From Actinocatenispora thailandica (GTDB lineage: Bacteria; Actinomycetota; Actinomycetes; Mycobacteriales; Micromonosporaceae), in NCBI RefSeq assembly GCF_016865425.1, contig NZ_AP023355.1, positions 682,001-746,000 on the forward strand: a stretch of DNA of 64,000 nt, given 5' to 3'. Position numbers and translations under genes: made by a program. This document shows, piece after piece, positions 1 through 7,854 of this stretch (its first letter is position 1; each line of letters opens with the position of its first letter). The notes below the pieces were generated by a model, which was not told the DNA's origin, made no database searches, and saw nothing but the letters and a program-made list of their open reading frames with translations.

Positions 1-128
1 GCCCGGGTGCCGGCCGGCCGGAGCTGCCGGAGCCGGATCGCCGCGCGCTGCGGGAGGCCTGCGACCTCGGCGGCCAGGCGCTGCGGGCGCTGCGCGCGCG
101 GCTGTCCGGTGTCGCGTCCGCGTTCTAG
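1..128 (+). CDS. C-terminal end of an unidentified protein
   Basis: The window opens inside a reading frame whose codons begin at position 3 and which stops with TAG at 126-128. The 41 visible residues are rich in Arg, Ala and Leu, and the last part (ALREACDLGG...) looks like an amphipathic helix. Third-position GC bias fits coding sequence. Too little is present to name a family; the product is unknown. Confidence 0.45.
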   Translation, partial: PGAGRPELPEPDRRALREACDLGGQALRALRARLSGVASAF

Positions 129-279
129 GGGTGCGTTCAGCGGGTTTCAGGGAATTCCCTAAATTCGGTCCGGCGACTCGCGACAGAACCGATCCGTTGT
201 TGGTCCCCGAGCCCATTCGGTACCGACCTCGGTGGCCATTTCCCGCCCCGCATCCGCCGTTCGAACCAGCGGCCGACGT

Positions 280-295
280 TTCATTGCGCATTCAA
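280..295. promoter_or_regulatory. Motif TTCAT-TGCGCATTCA upstream of the STAND regulator
   Basis: The 283 bases between the partial first gene and the regulator are less GC-rich than the surroundings and hold no convincing gene. They contain TTCATTGCGCATTCAA. A close relative, TTCATCCTGCGCATTCAC, lies at 2759-2776 upstream of the megasynthase. Two occurrences of the 10-mer TGCGCATTCA in front of two genes of the same presumed cluster suggest a shared regulator site. No function is proven. Confidence 0.35.
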
Positions 296-411
296 CTGTC
301 GTGACCGCAAGAATCATGGAGTAAGTCTTCTTCTAAGTCGATGCGATTACCCTGAGCGGCTGCTGGGACCGCCGGTCTGGCTGCGAGCCGATCGCGGCGG
401 GCGGGATCTGT

Positions 412-2705
412 GTGCACCGGGGGTTGCGCGTGCCTGAATTCGGCGCTACACGGGGTCGTTTCATCGGCCGGGAACGTGAATTGGCGGAGCTGGCGCGCCT
501 GGCGGGCGCCGACGGGCCGCGGGTGATCTCGCTGGTCGGTCCGGCCGGGGTCGGCAAGTCGCGGTTGGCGCGGGAGTTCCTGCAGCGCTGGCGGCCGAAC
601 GGGCAGCCGGCACCGCGTCGCGGGGGCGAGCCGTGCCCGGATCCGGGTGCCGACGACCTGCTCTGGCTGTTGCACACCGTCGGCGCGGCCGAACTCTCCG
701 ACCAGCACGTTCTGGTCCGGCGGGGGCTGGTGTTGCTGGACGACGCCGAGCAGCAGCGCGACGCCGTGCTCACCCTGGTCCGGTCGTTGCTGCCGGTCTG
801 CCCGCAGTTGCGGTTCGTGATCGCCAGCCGGGAACGGCTGCACCTCTACGGCGAGCAGGTCTTCCCGGTCGGCCCGCTGCCCGTCGGTACCCCCGACGAC
901 TCGGATCCCGACGCACTGGCCGCGGTGCCGGCCATCGAACTGTTCGTCGACCGGGCCCGCAGCGTCCGGCCGGGGTATCGGCCGACCGCCGACGACTACC
1001 GGGCGCTGGCCGAGATCTGCCGGTTGCTCGACGGGCTCCCGCTCGCGATCGAACTCGCCGCGGCCCGCACGACGCTGTTCAGGCCGAAGGCGCTGCTGCG
1101 CCGGCTCGCCGACGGGCTGGCGGTGCTGGAACCGCAGGACACCGAAGGACCGGCACCGCAGCGGTCCCTTCGGTCCGCGATCGGCGCGAGCGTCGAACGG
1201 CTCAGCCGGGCGCAGCACGACCTGCTCGACTCGGTGTCGGTGTGCTCCGGCGGGTTCGACCTGGCCGCGGTTCAGGCGTTGGCCGGCGCCGAACCGGCGG
1301 CGGCCGAGCGCACCATGGAGACGCTGATCGACCGGTCGCTGGTGGAGGTCGCGACGCACCGGCCGGACGGCGAACCGCGGTTCCGGATGCTGCGCACCAC
1401 CCGGCTGTACGCGGCTGACCGGCTGCGTCGGACCGGCCGGGCGGAGCAGCTGGCGGACCGGCACGCGGGGTACTTCGTGGAGCGGGCGCGGGCCCTCGCG
1501 CCCGACCTGTCCGGCCCGCGCCAGGCCGCCGCGCTGGGCGCGCTGAGCGTCGAACACGAGAACCTGCGGCACGCCTGCCGGCACCTCGTCGACACCGGGC
1601 GCGCCGCCGCGGTGCTCTCGCTGATCCTCGACGTCAGCCGGTACGTGGTGGCCAGCGGTCAGGTCGCGGCGACGCACGGTTGGCTGGGGCGCCACCTCGC
1701 GGGGGCGGACCCGGCCAGCGCGGACGTCTCCGGCTGGCTGCTGTACGGGGGGCTCTGCGCCTGCCTCCGGCAGGACCGGCGGGCCCGCTCGCTGCTGGTC
1801 GAGGTGGCTGCCCGCTGCCGGCGCACCGGCGACACCCGGCGGGAGGCGCTGGCGCTCGGCCTGCTCGGACAGGTCGCCCTGGTGCGCCGGCAGTACGACG
1901 AGGCGGCGCAGCGGTGGGCGCAGAGCCGGGCGCGCGGCGCGCGTGTCGGGATGGCCGGGATGCTCGTCGCGGACGGCATGGCGACGCTGGCGCTGCTGCG
2001 CGGCGACCTGACCACCGCCGCCCGGTTGTGCGCGCGGCACGCGGCGTCGTCGGCGGGCGACACGCTGGTCGAGGCGGTACTGGCGGTTCGGGCGGGCGCC
2101 GTGGCGGGTGCGGCCGGCGACCAGTCCGCCGCGCGGTCCCGGATCGAGTCCGGCCTGCAGCTGTTCCACCAGCTGCATCACCTGCCCGGGGTGGCGTTCG
2201 CACTGGAGTCGCTGGTCATCGTGGCGGCGCGGAGCCGGGATCCGCGGCAGCGGGCGAACGCCGTCCGGCTGGTGGGCGCCGCCGAGGCGATCCGGTCGGC
2301 GGCCGGCTCCGCGTACCCGGGCTGCCCGCCCGGGATGCTCGATCAGGCGCTGGTGCGGTTGCAGGACGCGGTCGGCGAGCCGGCGTTTCGGCGGGGGCGG
2401 CAGGAGGGGCACGTCGCCTCGGTGTCGGAGGCGGTGGCGATGGCGATGGGGGTACCGAAGCACCCGCCCCGGTGACCCCCCGGTCGGCCACGCCGGAGAC
2501 CCCGCTGACCGCCCGCGAGCTGCAGGTGGCGCGGCTGGTCGCGGCGGGTCACACCAACCGGCAGGTGGCCGTAGATCTGGACATTTCCGAGTGGACAGCT
2601 ATAAATCATCTGCGGCACGTCATGCGGAAGCTCGACTGTCGTTCCCGGGTCGGCGTGGCGCAGTGGATTCTGAACGCCGAGCTGCCTCTATCACGGGAGC
2701 GCTAA
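412..2705 (+). CDS. STAND-type LuxR transcriptional regulator, split by an apparent -1 frameshift
   Basis: Residues 1-687 (412-2475) carry an AAA/NB-ARC ATPase: a Walker A motif (VGPAGVGKS, about residues 42-50), a Walker B-like LVLLDDAE, then a winged-helix region and a long helical repeat region. That frame stops at 2475. The expected C-terminal LuxR helix-turn-helix (LTARELQVARLVAAGHTN...) is in the frame one base earlier, running to TGA at 2703-2705. The two frames can be joined around the G run at 2448-2452, giving AVAMAMG followed by GTEAPAPV, as intact homologues of this family read. One base therefore seems to be missing, or the ribosome slips. GTG at 412 is used as start; GTG 430 after a GGGGG stretch is an alternative. 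The product would be the cluster-situated regulator of the neighbouring lipid/polyketide genes (inference). Confidence 0.75.
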
Positions 2706-2758
2706 CCAGTCCACCGGCATCGCCGCCGCGCTTTCGTCATTCTTCCGTCCATTCGCGA

Positions 2759-2792
2759 TTCATCCTGCGCATTCACCGTTTTGGTAACGGTG
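2759..2792. promoter_or_regulatory. Shared motif plus inverted repeat upstream of the megasynthase
   Basis: The 379 bases before the megasynthase start hold no gene and are comparatively AT-rich, as expected for a promoter region. TTCATCCTGCGCATTCAC (2759-2776) resembles the motif at 280-295. It runs directly into a perfect inverted repeat, CACCGTT (2774-2780), TTGGT, AACGGTG (2786-2792). This is a good candidate operator for one of the two LuxR-type regulators that flank the cluster; the assignment is inference. Confidence 0.45.
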
Positions 2793-3084
2793 AGATAACG
2801 GCAACTTCAACGCAGAGTGCCGCCGTGGTTTCGCCATCAGCCGGCCCGGTCGAATACCAGGCCGTCGCCTCCGAAGTGCGAGAACACCCAGTACCGCAGT
2901 GTCCCGTAGGGCAAATACTTCGGTTATCTCATCGGTTTCCCGGTACCGCCCCGATGGCATCCTGAGCGGCATCGACGGCGATGAATTCAGAAGCACGACA
3001 GTTTCGAATTCCGCCGCAGGGCCGGTCAATTGGGTGACCGGTACCGGTCAGGCGAGTGAAGGCGATGTGAAGTCGGGAGCGTTC

Positions 3085-6000
3085 ATGCGGGACATTGCGA
3101 TAATCGGCATGAGCTGCCGCTTCCCGGGTGCGCGGGATCTGACGGAATTCTGGCGCATGGTCGGATCGGCCGAGCGGCAGTTCCACCCGGTGCCCGCCGA
3201 ACGCTGGGACCACTCCCGCTACTTCGACCCGGACGACCGGCGTTCGGACAGCAAGAGCTACACCGACCAGGTCGCCTACCTCGACCGGGTCGACGAGTTC
3301 GACGCCGTGCACTACCGGATGTCACCCCGCCGGGTCCGCAACACCGACCCCCAGCACCGCCTGCTGCTCGACGTGGCGCGCGAGGCCGTGCAGGACGCCG
3401 GCTGGGAGCGCCGCCCGTACGACGCGGTCAACACCGGCGTGTACTTCGCACTCAGCTCGGCCGAGTTCAACCAGCTGACGCCCGGCGCCGCCGGCATCGA
3501 CCCGTACGCGGTGCCCGGGTCGCTGTTGAACATGGCCGCGGCGACGGTGAGCCAGCACTTCGACCTCGGCGGGCCGAGCTTCACCGTGGACTCCGCCTGC
3601 TCCTCCGGCCTGACCGCGCTGAACGAGGCGGTCACCGCGCTGCGCGCCGGGGTCTGCACCGAAGCGCTCGTCGGCGGCGCCTACCTGAGCCTCGCGCCGG
3701 TCGGGCTCGTCGGCTTCTCCCGGGTCGGCGCGCTGTCCGCGGCCGGAGTGTGCCGGCCGTTCGACCGCCGCGCGGACGGGTTCGTGCTCGGCGAGGGCGT
3801 CGGCGTGGTGGTACTCCGGCCGCTGGACGCGGCGCTGGCCGCCGGCGACCGGGTGTACGCGGTGATCCGCGGCATCGGCTGCTCCAACGACGGCACCGCG
3901 GACGGCCCGATGACCCCGCGGGAAGACGGGCAGGTCCGCGCGATGGACCGGGCGTACTCCGACGCCGGCGTCGCACCCGACTCGGTCGGCCTGATCGAGG
4001 CGCACGGCACCGCGACGGTGGTCGGCGACCGGGTCGAACTGGCGTCGCTGACCCGGGTCCGCGCCGCGGCGAGCGACCCGGCGCCGGTGCCCCCGGCGTA
4101 CCTGACCTCGGTCAAGGCGCTCGTCGGCCACGCGTTGACCGCGTCCGGGCTGGCCAGCCTCATCAAGACCGCGCTCGCCCTGCACCGCGGGACGATCCCG
4201 CCGCAGCCCGAGACCGACGTGGAGGACGCGGCCGGGCTCGACCGGGCCGGGCTCCGGCTGCCGGCGACCGCGGTCCCCTGGCCGGCCGATCCGGAGACGC
4301 CGCGGCGCGCCGGGATCAACTCGTTCGGTTTCGGCGGGACCAACGTCCACGTCGTCCTGCAGGAGGCGCCCGAGCCGCCCGCCGCCGAACCGGTCCAGGG
4401 CCGCCCGGAGCTGTTCGTGTTCACCGCCGGTACGGTCGAGCGGCTGGCCGGCCACCTCCGCCGGTTCCTTGACTGGGCCGGCCAGGAGGGCATCGGTAGC
4501 GGCGAGGACTTCACCCGCCTGGCGGCGACGCTCGGCACCCGGCGCCCGCTCCGCGCCCGGCTCGCGATCGTCGCGACATCCTGGGCCGAGCTGCGCGCCC
4601 GGATCGAGGCGGCGCTGCCGCGGCTCGACGGTACCGACACCGGCCGGCTCGACGACGGGGTCTACCTCGCCCGCAGCACCGTACGGGACGCGGCCAAGGT
4701 CGTCGCGTTCGTCTACCCGGGGCAGGGCAGTCAGCAGCCGAACATGCTGCGCGACCTGTACGAGCGGTTCCCGGCGTTCGCCGCCGAGGCGGGCCGGCTG
4801 GACGACCGGATCCGTACCGGGTCGGGTTTCTCCGTGCTGGACGCCGTGTACGGGCCGGACGCGGACACCGAGGCCGGCCGGCACCGGCTGACCGGTACCG
4901 ACGTGTGCCAGCCGACCCTGGGCATCCTCGGGGTGGCGGCGACCCGGCTGCTCGCCAGCTGCGGTGTGACGCCGGACGTGGCACTCGGGCACAGCGTCGG
5001 CGAGTTCCCCGCGGCGGTGGCGGCCGGCGCCCTGCCGGCCGAGGCGGCGGTGACGATGATGGCGCAGCGCGGTGCCGCGATGCGGGCCGCGGAGGCCACC
5101 GAGCGCGGCGGCATGCTCGCCGTACAGGCCGGACCGGACCGGGTCGTCGAGCTGCTCGACGGCATCGCCGGGCTGTGGCCGGCCTGCTACAACCATCCGC
5201 GGCAGACCGTCGTCGCTGGCACGGTCGCGGCGCTGGCCGAGTTCGAGCAGCGGCTGGCCGCGGAACGGATCGGCAGCCAGCCGCTGACGGTCTCCAACGC
5301 GTTCCACACGCCGCTGCTGGACGGCGCCCGCGACGAGATCCGGGCCACCGTTCCGACGGCCGCGATCCAGCCGCCGAGCCGCACGTTCGTCTCCTCGGTC
5401 TCCGGTGCCGCCGGTACCGAACCGGCCGAGCTGGCCGAGCTGTGGGCCCGGCACGCCGGCACCCCGGTACGGTTCGCCGACGCCGCGGTCGCCGCGTACG
5501 AGGCGGGTGCGCGGATCTTCGTGCAGGTACTGGGCGGCTCCGCGCTGCTGCGCACCGTGCGGCAGAACCTGCGGGACCGCACCGACTGCCAGTACGTGTC
5601 GATGAGCGGTGCCGGCCCGGACGACGCCCGCAGCTTCCTCGCCGGGCTGGCCCAGCTCGTCACCCTCGGGGTGGACGTGGACGGCTCCGGAATCACGGCG
5701 GCGCCGGGCCGGCTGCTCAGCCCGCCGGTGACGCCGCTCGCCAACCGCAGCTACCCGACGCCGCCGTGGCCCGACGTCGACGCGTACCTGCACCCCGAGA
5801 ACGACACGAAGGCCGCGACGTCGGCCGGCCCGGCCACGGCCGGCGGCAACCCGGACGCCAGCACCCCGGCGGCCGCCCCGGCCGGTACCGCCCGGCCGGG
5901 GAACACGCCGGCGCCGAACGGGTCCGTGGTGCCGGCGCCACCCGCCACGGTCGACGGTCCGGGTACCGCGCGGCCGGCCCGGACGACCGATCCGACCGGA

Positions 6001-7776
6001 GCGATCCAGGAGGCACAACCGGTGAGCGAGCTAGTCAACCTGTTCCGGGAACAGATCGCGCTGCTGCGGTCGATGGACCCGGCCACGGCCGGCGCCACGG
6101 ACGCCGCGCCGCCGGCACCGGCGCCGGCGGCGCGGTCCGCGGAGCTGCCGGAGCCGCCGCGACCCGGGCCCGGCGCCGACGAGGTCGCCACCGTCGTCTA
6201 CCGCGAGGTGGCCCGGATCAGTGCCTTCCCGGTCGATCACTTCACCGGTACCGAACTGCTCGTCCAGGAGCTCGGCTTCGACTCGCTGATGGTCACCGAG
6301 CTGCTGTCCGCCCTGACCCGCGTCTGGCCCGTGCTTGCCCGGGCCGGTACCGACCTGCCGGCTCGTCCGACACTCGGCGAGATGGTCGCCGCCATCGCCG
6401 CCATCGTGTGCCCGGACGACACCGCGCCGGCAGCGGCCGCCGCTCGCGGCGGCCGACCGCCCGCGGCCCCGACACCCGACCCCACTCCCCCACCGGTGTC
6501 GGGGCCGCGGCACGCGGTACCCGAAGCGCCGACCACCGAGCCGCCGGTCGGCACGGTGGTGCCCGAGCACGGCCTCGCCGACATGCCGGAACTCGCCGGG
6601 CACGACGAGGAACTGGCCAGGCTCGGGCGCAACCCGTACTTCCTGACGCACGAGGGGAACGCGCGGGAGACGACCCGGATCGACGGGCAGGAGCTGGTCA
6701 GCTTCTCCAGCTACAACTACCTCGGGCTGTCCGGGCACCCGCAGGTGAACGAGACGGTGTTCGAGGCGGTCCGGCGGTACGGCACGTCGGTGTCGGCGAG
6801 CCGCTTCCTGTCCGGGAACCGCCCGCTGCACGACGAGCTGGAGGCCGAACTGGCCGCCCTGCTCGGTACCGAGGCGTGCCTGGCGATGGTCAGCGGGCAC
6901 GCGACGAACGTGTCGGTGATCGGTCACCTGGTCGGGCCGGGTGACCTGATCGTGCACGACGAACTGGCACACGACAGCATCCTGCAGGGTTGCGCGCTGT
7001 CCGGCGCGACCCGCCGCCCGTTCGGCCACAACGATCCCGCCGCGTTGGCGGCGGTACTCGGCCGGCACCGGCCGCGGCACCGTCGCTGCCTGGTCGTCGT
7101 CGAGGGCGTGTACAGCATGGACGGTGACATCGCCCAGCTGCCCGAGCTGGTCGCGGTCAAGCAGAAGTACGGCGCCCTGCTGATGGTCGACGAGGCGCAC
7201 AGCATCGGCACGGTCGGTGCGCACGGCGGCGGGATCGGCGAGTACTTCGGCATCGACCGGTCCACCGTGGACATCTGGTCCGGCACCCTGTCCAAGTCGC
7301 TGGCCTCCTGCGGCGGCTACGTCGCCGGCGCGCGTGGCCTGATCGAGTACCTGCGGTACACCGTGCCGGGCTTCGTCTACAGCGTCGGAATGACGCCGGC
7401 GAACACGGCGGCGGCACTCGGCGCGCTGCGGGCGATGCGCGCCGAGCCGGAACGGCTGGCCCGGCTGGCCGCGAACTCGCGGCTGTTCCTGGACCTCGCC
7501 CGCAAGGCCGGCATCGACACCGGCACCAGCCAGGACTCCCCGGTGGTGCCGTGCATCGTGGGTGACTCGGTCCGCTGCCTGGCACTGTGCCACGCGCTGT
7601 TCGACCGCGGGATCAGCGTCAACCCGATCATGTACCCCGGGGTGCCCGAGGAACTGGCCCGGCTGCGGTTCTTCATCACCTCCGAACACACCACCGAGCA
7701 GCTCGAACGAACCGTGCAGATCGTGGCCGAGGAACTCGGCCGGCTCACCGCGCCGCTGGTAGCCGCCCCCGTGTGA
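3085..7776 (+). CDS. KS-AT-ACP-alpha-oxoamine synthase megasynthase
   Basis: This 1563-residue single-module synthase has four domains. A ketosynthase (about 1-425) has its nucleophile at C172 (DSACSS) and histidines H307 (EAHGT) and H349 (KALVGH). An acyltransferase (about 530-880) has S637 in GHSVG and a NAFH motif where malonyl-type domains usually read HAFH. After a Pro/Ala-rich linker comes an acyl carrier domain with S1067 in GFDSLM. The last about 400 residues are a PLP-dependent alpha-oxoamine synthase (AONS/KBL/ALAS fold) with DEAHS and the Schiff-base lysine K1404 in TLSKSLA. No ketoreductase, dehydratase or thioesterase is present. Predicted role: one malonyl extension of an acyl starter, then release by decarboxylative condensation with an amino acid to an alpha-amino ketone (inference from the families). 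The start is ATG 3085 after GGGAG at 3075-3079; GTG 3067 with GAAGG at 3058-3062 is an alternative. Confidence 0.93.
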   Translation: MRDIAIIGMSCRFPGARDLTEFWRMVGSAERQFHPVPAERWDHSRYFDPDDRRSDSKSYTDQVAYLDRVDEFDAVHYRMSPRRVRNTDPQHRLLLDVAREAVQDAGWERRPYDAVNTGVYFALSSAEFNQLTPGAAGIDPYAVPGSLLNMAAATVSQHFDLGGPSFTVDSACSSGLTALNEAVTALRAGVCTEALVGGAYLSLAPVGLVGFSRVGALSAAGVCRPFDRRADGFVLGEGVGVVVLRPLDAALAAGDRVYAVIRGIGCSNDGTADGPMTPREDGQVRAMDRAYSDAGVAPDSVGLIEAHGTATVVGDRVELASLTRVRAAASDPAPVPPAYLTSVKALVGHALTASGLASLIKTALALHRGTIPPQPETDVEDAAGLDRAGLRLPATAVPWPADPETPRRAGINSFGFGGTNVHVVLQEAPEPPAAEPVQGRPELFVFTAGTVERLAGHLRRFLDWAGQEGIGSGEDFTRLAATLGTRRPLRARLAIVATSWAELRARIEAALPRLDGTDTGRLDDGVYLARSTVRDAAKVVAFVYPGQGSQQPNMLRDLYERFPAFAAEAGRLDDRIRTGSGFSVLDAVYGPDADTEAGRHRLTGTDVCQPTLGILGVAATRLLASCGVTPDVALGHSVGEFPAAVAAGALPAEAAVTMMAQRGAAMRAAEATERGGMLAVQAGPDRVVELLDGIAGLWPACYNHPRQTVVAGTVAALAEFEQRLAAERIGSQPLTVSNAFHTPLLDGARDEIRATVPTAAIQPPSRTFVSSVSGAAGTEPAELAELWARHAGTPVRFADAAVAAYEAGARIFVQVLGGSALLRTVRQNLRDRTDCQYVSMSGAGPDDARSFLAGLAQLVTLGVDVDGSGITAAPGRLLSPPVTPLANRSYPTPPWPDVDAYLHPENDTKAATSAGPATAGGNPDASTPAAAPAGTARPGNTPAPNGSVVPAPPATVDGPGTARPARTTDPTGAIQEAQPVSELVNLFREQIALLRSMDPATAGATDAAPPAPAPAARSAELPEPPRPGPGADEVATVVYREVARISAFPVDHFTGTELLVQELGFDSLMVTELLSALTRVWPVLARAGTDLPARPTLGEMVAAIAAIVCPDDTAPAAAAARGGRPPAAPTPDPTPPPVSGPRHAVPEAPTTEPPVGTVVPEHGLADMPELAGHDEELARLGRNPYFLTHEGNARETTRIDGQELVSFSSYNYLGLSGHPQVNETVFEAVRRYGTSVSASRFLSGNRPLHDELEAELAALLGTEACLAMVSGHATNVSVIGHLVGPGDLIVHDELAHDSILQGCALSGATRRPFGHNDPAALAAVLGRHRPRHRRCLVVVEGVYSMDGDIAQLPELVAVKQKYGALLMVDEAHSIGTVGAHGGGIGEYFGIDRSTVDIWSGTLSKSLASCGGYVAGARGLIEYLRYTVPGFVYSVGMTPANTAAALGALRAMRAEPERLARLAANSRLFLDLARKAGIDTGTSQDSPVVPCIVGDSVRCLALCHALFDRGISVNPIMYPGVPEELARLRFFITSEHTTEQLERTVQIVAEELGRLTAPLVAAPV

Positions 7777-7854
7777 GCGGGCCGGGCGCACCCGACGGCA
7801 CCGGTGGCCGCTGCACGCGACGGTCTCCCGAGGCCGGAATCCCCTTCGTACGCG

